The notes under the pieces were generated by a model. That model did not search any database. It saw only the letters and a list, made by a program, of their open reading frames with translations, and was not told where the DNA came from. Position numbers and translations under genes: made by a program. From contig JASFWK010000018.1 of the NCBI GenBank assembly GCA_050049355.1, positions 1-26,074 on the forward strand: a stretch of 26,074 bases of DNA, in the 5' to 3' direction. Positions 1-7,385 of the stretch are shown in pieces. Positions within the stretch are counted from its first letter, which is position 1; every line of letters begins with the position of its first letter. This stretch comes from JASFWK01 sp050049355. Its GTDB lineage: Bacteria > Chloroflexota > Anaerolineae > B4-G1 > DUEL01.

Positions 1-68
1 AAGAGAACGGCAGCCCCGACCGCGAGGAAGATCCCTACCCCCGCTCCAATGAGTCCTGCTTTCAGCAT
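1..68 (-). CDS. Membrane protein, N-terminus only (cut by window edge)
   Basis: An ATG at 66-68 (minus strand) is preceded by a GGAG ribosome site seven bases upstream and opens a frame that runs off the left edge. The 22 visible residues begin MLKAGLIGAG and continue with glycine, valine, alanine and leucine only, so they form one hydrophobic segment, either a first membrane helix or an uncleaved signal anchor. The gene lies about 108 bases downstream of the TPR protein gene on the same strand and may share its transcript. The family cannot be named from so short a piece. Confidence 0.55.
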   Translation of the reverse strand, partial: MLKAGLIGAGVGIFLAVGAAVL

Positions 69-176
69 GATTTGGTCTCCTGCTTGCGATCATCGTTGCG
101 AATAGGTGTCTGGTTGAGAGTGGCTGCCTCTGGTCCCTCTGACATGACAGATACCACCCAGCTCGGCGAGTAACCT

Positions 177-764
177 TCAGGAAGGATCTTCAGATGAATC
201 CGAGGGAGCGAATCGCACTCGAAGTCTCTCTGCCTGACGGAGGTGCTTCTCCCCCTCAGCCTCACGCCCCAGCGCCCGCCAAGTCCGTCCCAGTGCCTCC
301 TGGATCTCCGGCTCAAGCGGCTGAATGGTGATGGCCTGCTCCAGGTGGGTCGCGGCTTCATCCAGGCGGCCCTGGACGAAAAGGACCACCCCGAGGTGGT
401 AGTGTCCCCACGCGAAGGCCGGCTCACCCTCCTCGGGGTCTACCACTCGTCGGAGGGCTTCTTCAGCCTGGTTCATTCGGTCAGCGCTGACGTGGCGCAT
501 TGCCTGACGGAACAGGTCGTCGGTCTGATGGTAACCGGCATACTTGTCGAACTGACCGAAGAAGGAGGAGATGTCAAACTCGAAGCTTCGCTCTACGCTG
601 CATCCCTCGCAGCGGGCGATGAGTCGGTCCACGGGGCCAGAGGGAGGGTTGCGTAATTGCTGGCTCACGCAGGCGAAGGTGCTGCCGCATTCGCAGCGCT
701 GATTAGCGACGTAGACGTACTCGAAGGAGGGGCTGTTGGCTGGAATCAGTTTAGTATCGTTCAC
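177..764 (-). CDS. Zinc-ribbon and TPR-repeat protein, function unknown
   Basis: This encodes a predicted 195-residue soluble protein. A GTG start at 762-764 is chosen because CAGGAG lies ten bases upstream; the open frame continues further up, but that stretch overlaps hutU and is proline- and serine-rich shadow sequence. Four cysteines at 24, 26, 52 and 55 (CxC, then CxxC) suggest a small zinc ribbon. Residues from about 118 to 184 form two TPR-like helix pairs containing GHYHLGVVLFVQGRLDEA and a following LGREAEGEKHL. TPRs usually mediate protein contacts, so this is probably an adaptor rather than an enzyme. It follows hutU by only 22 bases on the same strand and is likely co-transcribed with it, but nothing ties it to histidine breakdown. 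I do not recognise a named family. Confidence 0.75.
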   Translation of the reverse strand: MNDTKLIPANSPSFEYVYVANQRCECGSTFACVSQQLRNPPSGPVDRLIARCEGCSVERSFEFDISSFFGQFDKYAGYHQTDDLFRQAMRHVSADRMNQAEEALRRVVDPEEGEPAFAWGHYHLGVVLFVQGRLDEAATHLEQAITIQPLEPEIQEALGRTWRALGREAEGEKHLRQAERLRVRFAPSDSSEDPS

Positions 765-786
765 GCAGACGGATCTCCTGGCAGGG

Positions 787-2439
787 CTATGGCAGCAAGG
801 GGATCTTGAGCCCGTGCTGCTTGGCGAACTCAATGGCCTTCTCGTACCCGGCATCGGCGTGGCGAATGACGCCGGACCACGGGTCGGCATCCAATACCCG
901 CTCCAATCGCACGGCCGCCTCCGGCGTGCCGTCGGCCACGATTACCTGCCCGGCGTGCTGGGAGTAGCCGATGCCCACCCCGCCGCCGTGATGGAAGGAG
1001 ACCCAGGTCGCCCCACAGACGGCGTTGAGAGCGAAGTTGAGGAGCGGCCAGTCGGAGATAGCGTCGGATCCATCCTTCATTCCCTCTGTCTCCCGGTTCG
1101 GGGAAGCCACCGAGCCCGCATCCAGGTGATCCCGCCCAATGACGATGGGGGCATCCACCTCGCCCTTGGCGACCAGTTCGTTGAAGGCCAGGCCCGCCCT
1201 GGCGCGCTCGCCGTACCCCAGCCAGCAGATGCGGGAAGGGAGGCCCTGGAACTTCACTCTCTTCTGGGCCATCTTGATCCAGCGCACCAGGTGCTTATCC
1301 TCCGGGAAGAGTTCGAGGATCTTGGCGTCAGTGGCGTAGATGTCCTCGGGATCGCCGGAGAGGGCCACCCAGCGGAAGGGGCCCTTGCCCTCGCAGAAGA
1401 GGGGCCGGATGTAGGCGGGAACGAAGCCGGGGTAGGAGAAAGCCTCCCTGACGCCGGCGTCGTAGGCTCGCTGGCGGAGGTTGTTGCCGTAGTCGAAGAC
1501 CACTGCGCCGCGCTTCTGCATCTGGACCATGGCCGCGCAGTGCTCTCCCATCGCCCGCATAGACTCTTCCTGATATCTCTTTGGGTCGCTCTTCCGCAGG
1601 CGGATCGCCTCTGCCAGCGCGTAGTTGTTTGGGACGTACATCAGCGGGTCGTGGGCGCACGTCTGGTCGGTCACCACGTCGGGGATGATGTCTCGGCGGA
1701 CCAGTTCGGGGTAGACGTCGGCGGCGTTGGCGATTAGGCCAATGGAGATTGGCTCCCCGCGGCTCTTGTACTCGTCCACCATCGCCAGGGTCTCATCCAG
1801 ATCCTCCACTACCACATCCAGGTAGGCGGTGTCCAGTCGCCGCTGCGCCCGATCGGGATCCACCTCAACGATGAGGCCCACCCCCTCATTCATGGTGATG
1901 GCCAAGGGCTGCGCGCCACCCATCTCGCCCAGACCTGCGGTGAGCACAAACTTGCCCTTGAGGGAAGCCCCCTCGCCGAAGTGCTTTTCGGCGGCGCTTG
2001 CCAAGGTCTCGTAGGTGCCCTGCAGGATGCCCTGGGTGCCGATGTAGATCCAGGAGCCGGCGGTCATCTGGCCGTACATGATAAGGCCCTCTCGCTCCCA
2101 TTTGTCGAAGTTCTCCTGGGTAGCCCAGGCGGGCACGATGTTGGAGTTGGCGATGATGACGCGGGGCGCATCGAGGTGGGTGCGGAAGACCCCCACTGGC
2201 TTCCCGGATTGGACGAGCAGGGTCTCATCGGGCTCCAGGTTACGCAGCGATTCCAGGATAGCGTCGAACGCCTCCCAGCTGCGGGCGGCCTTGCCGCGGC
2301 CTCCGTAGACGATGAGGTTCTGCGGATCCCCGGCCACATCGGGGTCCAGGTTGTGCTGAATCATCCGGTAGGGGGCCTCGATGAGCCAGTTCTTGCAGTG
2401 CAGTTCGGTTCCCTTGGGAGGATGGACCACCCGGGCCAT
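787..2439 (-). CDS. hutU: Urocanate hydratase (urocanase)
   Basis: This enzyme converts urocanate and water to 4-imidazolone-5-propionate, the second step of histidine degradation, in the cytoplasm with tightly bound NAD+ acting as an electrophile. The protein is 550 residues, the normal family length. Family signatures are present: NLIVYGGRGKAARSWE near 41-56, the Rossmann stretch TAGLGEMGGAQPLA near 167-180, VTDQTCAHDP near 256-265 and SRICWLGYGERAR near 402-414. Cys405 in the last is the expected active-site cysteine (Cys410 in the Pseudomonas putida enzyme). The ATG at 2437-2439 has an excellent GGAGGTG ribosome site and a promoter about 30 bases upstream. hutH, hutI and hutG/hutF are not in this window, so the pathway is either encoded elsewhere or partial. 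Confidence 0.97.
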   Translation of the reverse strand: MARVVHPPKGTELHCKNWLIEAPYRMIQHNLDPDVAGDPQNLIVYGGRGKAARSWEAFDAILESLRNLEPDETLLVQSGKPVGVFRTHLDAPRVIIANSNIVPAWATQENFDKWEREGLIMYGQMTAGSWIYIGTQGILQGTYETLASAAEKHFGEGASLKGKFVLTAGLGEMGGAQPLAITMNEGVGLIVEVDPDRAQRRLDTAYLDVVVEDLDETLAMVDEYKSRGEPISIGLIANAADVYPELVRRDIIPDVVTDQTCAHDPLMYVPNNYALAEAIRLRKSDPKRYQEESMRAMGEHCAAMVQMQKRGAVVFDYGNNLRQRAYDAGVREAFSYPGFVPAYIRPLFCEGKGPFRWVALSGDPEDIYATDAKILELFPEDKHLVRWIKMAQKRVKFQGLPSRICWLGYGERARAGLAFNELVAKGEVDAPIVIGRDHLDAGSVASPNRETEGMKDGSDAISDWPLLNFALNAVCGATWVSFHHGGGVGIGYSQHAGQVIVADGTPEAAVRLERVLDADPWSGVIRHADAGYEKAIEFAKQHGLKIPLLP

Positions 2440-2476
2440 CGATCACCTCCGATTCCTGTTAGCCCTTCTCGTCTCC

Positions 2477-2505
2477 AATGTACCACAGAGGCCAGGGGGT
2501 GTCAA
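2477..2505 (-). promoter_or_regulatory. Sigma70-type promoter of hutU
   Basis: On the minus strand a perfect -35 TTGACA (2500-2505) is followed after 17 bases by a -10 TACATT (2477-2482), preceded by an extended TGG. Transcription should start near 2470, giving a leader of about 30 bases before hutU. It lies between the VOC gene and hutU, so hutU can be expressed independently of the upstream PIG-L/MFS genes. Confidence 0.7.
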
Positions 2506-2563
2506 CAGCCGATCGTTGCTGCTCCACCGACCCGGTGCGGCATCTCGTATGGAGGTCCGAAAC

Positions 2564-2947
2564 TTAAGGGGCGGCCCATGCGGGGTCGAGAAAGCGCTGG
2601 ATCTCAATCAAGTAGCCGTTGGGATCACGCAGGAGGCAGTGGTATATGCCGTACTTGTCGTTGAGGGTCGGCGGCTTCTCAAAGGTGACGCCCTGCTCTT
2701 TGAGATGTTGGTGCCAGGTGTCCACCTCGGGTGTGACAAGCGTCAGAATGATACCGGTGGTCGATTCTGGTATCTCCTCCCGCTTGCAGAAACCGATGTG
2801 GGCGCCGCCGCAGACACGGTAGATGCGGCAGTCTCCTTGATCGAGCGCCAGAGACAAGCCCAACACTTCCTCGTAGAAGTGAGCCGTCCCCGCCAGGTCT
2901 CGGGTGTGGAGGAATGTGATCTGCTGTTCAATGGGTGGATAGATCAT
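2564..2947 (-). CDS. VOC (glyoxalase/bleomycin-resistance fold) family protein
   Basis: This is a 127-residue single-module protein of the vicinal oxygen chelate superfamily, which includes glyoxalase I, ring-cleaving dioxygenases and drug-binding or thiol-transfer resistance proteins. Visible hallmarks are the N-terminal strand and helix with TRDLAGTAHFYEEVLGLSL, and the C-terminal RDPNGYLIEIQRF, whose glutamate (115) is the usual metal ligand. The domain holds two beta-alpha-beta-beta-beta repeats and is complete at this length. A GGAG lies about ten bases before the ATG. It sits between an MFS exporter gene and hutU on the same strand. The substrate cannot be assigned; proximity to an Fsr-like exporter and a PIG-L enzyme makes a detoxification role possible, but this is inference. 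Confidence 0.85.
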   Translation of the reverse strand: MIYPPIEQQITFLHTRDLAGTAHFYEEVLGLSLALDQGDCRIYRVCGGAHIGFCKREEIPESTTGIILTLVTPEVDTWHQHLKEQGVTFEKPPTLNDKYGIYHCLLRDPNGYLIEIQRFLDPAWAAP

Positions 2948-3005
2948 CGCCTAGGGTCTCCGTCTTGGTGTGTGGTCTCTGCCCATCCAGACGCCACTGT
3001 AGCTC

Positions 3006-4238
3006 TCACGTCGTCGAGAGCGAGGTCATAGTCCTGGGCAACAGAAGAAGGAGTGGCAGGCCCAGCAGCCCGATGACGGCGCTCACGGTGAAGGCCAGAC
3101 GCATCCCAAACAAGTCTCCGAGTGTCCCCAGCACCATCACGACCCCCGAGCGGAGGATGAAGCTCAGTGACATATAGAGACCGTTGGCCAGCGCTCGGTT
3201 CTGGGGAAAACTCTCCTGAACAATAGCCATGAAGACAGGGGTGACAGAGAGCGCTGTGAGGCCGAGCATCGAGAGAAGGGGAAAGCGAACCCAACCACCT
3301 GCTGCCAAGAAGACGAACATTAGCAGCGATGTTGCCAACATAGACGCGAACAACACCAACCGGCGACTCAGCCGATCGCTCATGGAGCCGCCCAGCAGCG
3401 CACCGACCACTCCCGCCGCCTCCAGGATCGAGAGGGAGGCGCCAGCGAACCAGAGGTTGACTCCCTCCTCGCTCAGGAAGGTGGGTAAGTAGGTGGTCAG
3501 CGCTGATGCTGTGAAAGACCGAGCTACGATGATGCCGGTCAGTGGGATGAGAAGAGATCTCATCTTGCGCAGCGCTTGCTGCCAGGGTAGACGCTGGCCA
3601 GCGCTCGGCGGACGTCCCTGCACGTCTCTGAGCAGAACGTACATAAGGACTGACATCGAGATTCCTCCGACCATCAGCCAGAAAGTGCTCCCCAGTGTGA
3701 GCAGCTCGATGGCGCTGACGATCAGGATCGGCCCTAGTGTGCGGCCTAGCTCCCCGCCGACCATCCAGAAGCCCATCCCGCGACCCAGGCGGCGCCCTGA
3801 AAGACGCCCGGTCATCACGGGTCCCACTGCGTGAATTCCGGCTGAACTGAGGCCGGCAACCGTTAAGAGGAGGACAAGCACGGCGTATGCTGGCGCGATG
3901 CCCAGAAGGCTCATCATCGCGGCAGTCACCGTCGGCGCCAAGATCACCAGATACCGCAAGCTGACCCGGTCCGCCAGATGGCCAATGAGGGGCTGAAGCA
4001 GTGACGGCGCCCGTATGAAGACTGCCAGCAGGCCGGCCTCGGTCTTGGAGAGGGCCAGGCTGGCGATGAACGCGGGCAGGAGGGGAGCCAGGAAGGCGGT
4101 ATAGGTATCGTGTACCGCGTGGGCCGCGCTCAGGGTAAGCACGCGGCCTGCTTGGAAACTAGCGCTCTCTGCGGTTTGGGATCCAGCCACCGCTTCGCTT
4201 CGCGAGGCGTTCCCGATGGATTTGCGCGTGGCAGGCAT
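3006..4238 (-). CDS. MFS transporter, fosmidomycin-resistance (Fsr)-like
   Basis: This encodes a 410-residue inner-membrane transporter of the major facilitator superfamily with about 12 predicted helices. The first helix region AHAVHDTYTAFLAPLLPAF resembles the Fsr branch, and a motif-A-like loop GHLADRVSLR follows helix 2, with a second copy, SMSDRLSRR, in the C-terminal half. The ATG at 4236-4238 is chosen because the longer frame (to 4415) would overlap the upstream PIG-L gene and adds arginine- and cysteine-rich sequence without hydrophobic character. No strong ribosome site is visible, so the start is uncertain. Residues 1-35 are polar and cytoplasmic. It lies 86 bases behind the PIG-L gene and probably shares its promoter. 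Fsr relatives export small molecules by proton antiport; the substrate here is unknown. Confidence 0.85.
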   Translation of the reverse strand: MPATRKSIGNASRSEAVAGSQTAESASFQAGRVLTLSAAHAVHDTYTAFLAPLLPAFIASLALSKTEAGLLAVFIRAPSLLQPLIGHLADRVSLRYLVILAPTVTAAMMSLLGIAPAYAVLVLLLTVAGLSSAGIHAVGPVMTGRLSGRRLGRGMGFWMVGGELGRTLGPILIVSAIELLTLGSTFWLMVGGISMSVLMYVLLRDVQGRPPSAGQRLPWQQALRKMRSLLIPLTGIIVARSFTASALTTYLPTFLSEEGVNLWFAGASLSILEAAGVVGALLGGSMSDRLSRRLVLFASMLATSLLMFVFLAAGGWVRFPLLSMLGLTALSVTPVFMAIVQESFPQNRALANGLYMSLSFILRSGVVMVLGTLGDLFGMRLAFTVSAVIGLLGLPLLLLLPRTMTSLSTT

Positions 4239-4324
4239 GGCGGGTGGGGTGCTCTGCAATATGGCTTGAGACCTGTCGACTTCGTGAACACGGAGCGGCA
4301 AAGGGCGGGGAGGACAGCACGAGC

Positions 4325-5149
4325 CTACCGCAACCTGGCAAAGAGGTCTGTCTCCACAGCCTCTGGCCAACCCACCGTCGAGTGAGCCAGCACGAAATCC
4401 TCGCGCTGAAACCACGGCGCGCGCATCACCTCGTCGGGCGTGTCATCAAATTGGCTGCGGCGGCCCACCTGGGAGGCGTGACACCGGATGCCGCGTAGTT
4501 TCGCTTCTACATAATCGCTTACATCTATGACGGTGGTGATCTCGTCCTGGTCCCACCCAACAAAAGGGAAGGGAACGTCGTCCATCATGATCGCAGCCGG
4601 CCTGTCGCCCTCGCCCATCGTGTTCACCTGCTGCTGGGAGAGAACGCGGAAGTAGACTTTGCCGACCAGGTGCGGCTGGCAAGCTCCGCTCAGTTGATCG
4701 GGGAAGCAGTCTGAATCAGCCGCCAGACCCACAGCGATGGTAGCCCAGTGGTGAACAGCGATGTGATCGTAGTGGCCATAGATGCCGTCCGGCCCAAAGG
4801 TGATAACCACTTCCGGCCGGAGTTCGCGGATCAGGCGCACGATCTTGCCTACCGCTTGGCCCTGATGGACAACGGGCAGTTGACCGTCGACGTAGTCCAG
4901 GAAGTGCGGAGGATGGATGCCGTAAACCTGGCAAGCGCAGCGCAACTCCTGCTCGCGCACGAGGGGTAGGTTTGCGGTGGTGGCCAGTTCAGGCTCAGCG
5001 ATCCGCCCCGCTTCGCCCCGCGTGGCTGTGACCAGATAGACGTCGCACCCCTCGGCCGCGTACTTGGTCAGCGTGCCGCCGGTGCCGAAAGCTTCGTCGT
5101 CCGGGTGGGCAACAACCGTCATCAACGTCAGGTTGCTCAACGTCGTCAC
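4325..5149 (-). CDS. PIG-L family N-acetylglucosaminyl deacetylase-like protein
   Basis: This is a 274-residue zinc hydrolase of the PIG-L/LmbE fold, which typically removes an acetyl group from N-acetylglucosamine linked to inositol, malate or a glycolipid (MshB, BshB and PIG-L itself). The zinc and catalytic motif AHPDDE is at 14-19 and the second zinc motif GHYDH at 125-129; the late RCHASQ at 222-227 is also typical. GTG at 5147-5149 is the listed start, with GGATAG just upstream; the ATG at 5120-5122 (residue 10) is a possible alternative that keeps the motif intact. It is the first gene after a promoter at 5261-5288 and a structured leader, and is followed by the MFS gene. No other thiol-biosynthesis gene is nearby, so mycothiol or bacillithiol synthesis cannot be claimed. 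Confidence 0.9.
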   Translation of the reverse strand: MTTLSNLTLMTVVAHPDDEAFGTGGTLTKYAAEGCDVYLVTATRGEAGRIAEPELATTANLPLVREQELRCACQVYGIHPPHFLDYVDGQLPVVHQGQAVGKIVRLIRELRPEVVITFGPDGIYGHYDHIAVHHWATIAVGLAADSDCFPDQLSGACQPHLVGKVYFRVLSQQQVNTMGEGDRPAAIMMDDVPFPFVGWDQDEITTVIDVSDYVEAKLRGIRCHASQVGRRSQFDDTPDEVMRAPWFQREDFVLAHSTVGWPEAVETDLFARLR

Positions 5150-5162
5150 CTATCCAAGGATT

Positions 5163-5240
5163 GGCTCCTCTGAAGAAAGCGCATCTGCTATCCGTATCCG
5201 GCCCGGGGCAGACCAGAAGAGAGGTTTCTTCAGCGGAGTC
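5163..5240 (-). promoter_or_regulatory. Structured 5' leader of the PIG-L/MFS transcript
   Basis: In the minus-strand transcript, bases 5240-5223 (GACTCCGCTGAAGAAACC) can pair with 5180-5163 (GCTTTCTTCAGAGGAGCC). The match is 15 of 18 positions, including nine consecutive pairs. Inside the 42-base loop a second stem TCTGC/GCAGA (5212-5208 with 5188-5184) is possible. The element lies between the promoter and the start codon, so it would be transcribed as a leader of about 105 bases. There is no U-run after it, so it is not a simple terminator. I do not recognise a known riboswitch or T-box consensus. Confidence 0.55.
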
Positions 5241-5260
5241 AGGACTTGGTCCCCGGCAGT

Positions 5261-5288
5261 ATGATAGCACATTGTGGGGGATGGTCAA
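5261..5288 (-). promoter_or_regulatory. Sigma70-type promoter of the PIG-L gene
   Basis: On the minus strand a -35 TTGACC (5283-5288) is followed after 16 bases by a -10 TATCAT (5261-5266); each box has five of six consensus bases. The start of transcription should be near 5254. It faces away from the pstS promoter at 5418-5445, with about 130 bases between the two -35 boxes. Confidence 0.7.
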
Positions 5289-5417
5289 CACCTGCAGTGG
5301 CGTGGGGTCCGTTCTGCTGCGCAGAGGGACAAGGATCAAGGCGTCTCAAGGGGCAGGCAATTGGGGGCATCGGATAGCGGTGTTCAGCTCAAATCGGTCT
5401 CAGGCACACGTCTGAAC

Positions 5418-5445
5418 TTGACATCGCTTGTGGACCTGATAGAAT
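5418..5445 (+). promoter_or_regulatory. Sigma70-type promoter of the pst operon
   Basis: A perfect TTGACA (5418-5423) is followed after 16 bases by TAGAAT (5440-5445), one base from consensus. Transcription would begin near 5452, giving a pstS leader of about 68 bases. No clear pair of Pho-box repeats in the -35 region was seen. This is unusual for a Pho-controlled promoter, which normally has a weak -35. Confidence 0.7.
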
Positions 5446-5482
5446 GGGCTCGGATTGGCGGGACCCTTGGTGGCTCAGCCGA

Positions 5483-5498
5483 TTCGAGATTGCTCGAA
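5483..5498 (+). repeat. Short perfect inverted repeat in pstS leader
   Basis: TTCGAG (5483-5488) and CTCGAA (5493-5498) form a perfect six-pair stem with the four-base loop ATTG, about 30 bases downstream of the predicted transcription start and 21 bases before the pstS start codon. It could be an RNA hairpin or a dyad operator. No T-run follows. At this length chance occurrence is possible. Confidence 0.4.
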
Positions 5499-5519
5499 CC
5501 TCCGTCCTATCTCTTGCGT

Positions 5520-6473
5520 ATGCAGACATTCCATCGTGTGCGTCAGAGTTCCTCTCTCCACACTCGGGAGCTCCTCATAGGTTCCCGTCTGGGGATCGGT
5601 CTGCTGTTGCTTGGTCTGCTCTGGCTGCCCGTGGCGTGTAGGCCCGCCGATTCCATTCCGGGAGAGGGCGTTGCCGGGACTGACCAGGCCATCGAGAACA
5701 AGGGCTCCGACACACTTGTGAACCTGGCCCTGGCTTGGGCAGAGGCGTACATGGAGCTGCACCCCGAAGTGCGCCTCTCTGTTACCGGCGGCGGGTCGGG
5801 GACCGGCATCGCTGCTATGATCAACGGCACCGTGGACATCGCCAACGCGTCACGTGCGATGAAGCAAGAGGAGATCGCTGCCGCTGAAGCCAATGGAATC
5901 ACGCCGGTAGAGTTCGTGGTTGCGCGCGATGCCATTGCCGTCGTTGTACACCCGGCCAACCCAGTGGATAACCTTACCCTCCAGCAGATATCCGATATCT
6001 ACACGGGGAGGATCACCAACTGGAGTCAGGTGGGTGGCGAGAATCGCCCCATTGTCCTTCTCTCTCGCGAGTCGAACTCCGGCACCTACGTCTACTTCCT
6101 GGAGAATGTGGTTCGGTTGGGCGATGAGGAGAGCGATCTGCTGTTCACCCCCGATACCCTGCTTATGCCCTCGTCGGAGGGCATAAGCGCTGAGGTACGG
6201 CAGAATCCAAACGCCATAGGCTACGATGGCCTCGGCTATGTGACGGCCGACCAGAAGGTCGTGGCTGTTGCCCGCGATGAGGACGGTCCTTGTGTGCTCC
6301 CATCCATCGAGACGGTCAACGATGGTTTGTACCCCATCTCACGTCCGCTGTACGTGTACACAGCCGGCGAACCGGCTGGCGAGATCAAAGCCTACGTGGA
6401 GTGGATACGGGGTGAAGGACAGGCCCTGGTGCCGGAACTGGGTTTCGTGCCCCTAAGAGGGGCCACAGACTGA
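5520..6473 (+). CDS. pstS: Phosphate ABC transporter, substrate-binding lipoprotein
   Basis: This is the high-affinity extracytoplasmic phosphate receptor that delivers phosphate to PstCA. The 317-residue protein starts with a signal sequence: basic residues, the hydrophobic run LGIGLLLLGLLWLP, then VAC with Cys40 as the probable lipidated residue, although the lipobox is imperfect. The mature part has the three phosphate-binding loops of the family: ENKGSDTL at 59-66, GGGSGTGI at 90-97 and SRESNSGTYVYF at 182-193. The ATG at 5520 is chosen because the longer frame upstream crosses the promoter; no good ribosome site is seen. It is the first gene of the pst operon and ends directly against the pstC start. 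Confidence 0.95.
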   Translation: MQTFHRVRQSSSLHTRELLIGSRLGIGLLLLGLLWLPVACRPADSIPGEGVAGTDQAIENKGSDTLVNLALAWAEAYMELHPEVRLSVTGGGSGTGIAAMINGTVDIANASRAMKQEEIAAAEANGITPVEFVVARDAIAVVVHPANPVDNLTLQQISDIYTGRITNWSQVGGENRPIVLLSRESNSGTYVYFLENVVRLGDEESDLLFTPDTLLMPSSEGISAEVRQNPNAIGYDGLGYVTADQKVVAVARDEDGPCVLPSIETVNDGLYPISRPLYVYTAGEPAGEIKAYVEWIRGEGQALVPELGFVPLRGATD

Positions 6474-7385
6474 GTGGGTGGGAAGGTGATGAACGATACA
6501 CAAGACGTCCGGTGGACCGAGTTCGCGATAGAGACCCTCATCCGGGCGCTGGGTTTGTCGAGCATTGGCTTCGTGTTGCTGATCTTCCTCTTCCTGTTGC
6601 GGGAGGGCGTGCCCTTGTTCTTCCAGGTGGAACTGGGCAATCTGTTCGACACGCGCTGGTATCCCACCTTTGACCTGTTTGGCACACTTCCCCTCATCCT
6701 TGGTTCCGGTCTTGTCACCGTAGCCGCCATAGCCATCGCCCTGCCGTTAGGGGTGACGACCGCTGTCTTCGTGCGAGAGGTAGCGCCGGGATGGGCGCGT
6801 GAGATTCTCAAACCCATGATCGAAGTGTTGGCGGGAATTCCGTCGGTGGTACTGGGCTTCTTCGGCATGACGCTGGTTGCTCCCTTCGTCCGCCGCACCC
6901 TGGGAGCACCAACCGGGCTGACCGCTTTCACTGGCGCTCTCATACTGGCCTACATGTCCTTGCCCACCATCATCAGCGTGGCCGAGGATGCTCTGGATGC
7001 AGTGCCCAAGAGCTATCGCGATGCTGGCTTGGCCATGGGCGCCACCCGGTGGCAAACCATCTGGCGGGTAGTGGTGCCAGCCGCTCGCTCCGGAATTGTT
7101 ACTGCGGTGATGCTTGGCATGGGACGTGCCATTGGCGAGACGATGGCAGTGACTATGGTGACGGGCAATGCTGCTCGTCTGCCGCTCAGCCTTGACTCGC
7201 TCTTCCGTCCTGTTCGTACGATGACTGCCACCATCGCTGCCGAGATGGGGGAAGTGGCCCAGGGTAGCGTCCATTACCATGCGCTCTTCGGCATTGGCAT
7301 CATTCTCTTCGTGCTGACCTTCATTATCAACCTGGTGGCTGCTTCGGCGATCTTCAGGAAACGACGGCGGGGGGGATTGCGCTGA
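6474..7385 (+). CDS. pstC: Phosphate ABC transporter permease PstC
   Basis: This is one of two membrane subunits forming the phosphate channel. The 303-residue protein has about six to seven helices, and its cytoplasmic coupling (EAA-type) loop, reading DALDAVPKSYRDAGLAMGAT, occurs in the second half, followed by TRWQTIWRVVVP. The conserved GIPSVVLGFFGM occurs at the start of the permease core. The GTG at 6474 follows the pstS stop with no gap, while an ATG at 6489 sits just after GGGAAGG; either could be used, and the difference is five residues. The stop TGA shares one base with the pstA ATG, implying translational coupling. Confidence 0.95.
   Translation: MGGKVMNDTQDVRWTEFAIETLIRALGLSSIGFVLLIFLFLLREGVPLFFQVELGNLFDTRWYPTFDLFGTLPLILGSGLVTVAAIAIALPLGVTTAVFVREVAPGWAREILKPMIEVLAGIPSVVLGFFGMTLVAPFVRRTLGAPTGLTAFTGALILAYMSLPTIISVAEDALDAVPKSYRDAGLAMGATRWQTIWRVVVPAARSGIVTAVMLGMGRAIGETMAVTMVTGNAARLPLSLDSLFRPVRTMTATIAAEMGEVAQGSVHYHALFGIGIILFVLTFIINLVAASAIFRKRRRGGLR

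Noticed and set aside
62..427. A 121-codon minus-strand frame covering the gap between the TPR gene and the left-edge gene
   Set aside because: Its first two thirds are a shadow of the TPR gene and it overlaps the better supported start of the left-edge membrane protein.
736..1737. A 333-codon plus-strand open frame opposite hutU
   Set aside because: It lies fully antisense to a clear urocanase, has no family motifs and reflects high-GC third-position bias.
3006..4415. The longer start of the MFS gene at 4415
   Set aside because: It would overlap the PIG-L gene by 91 bases and add arginine- and cysteine-rich sequence typical of a shadow frame.
5150..5260. A T-box or known riboswitch in the PIG-L leader
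   Set aside because: The T-box core and other consensus elements I know are absent; only an unnamed structured leader is claimed.
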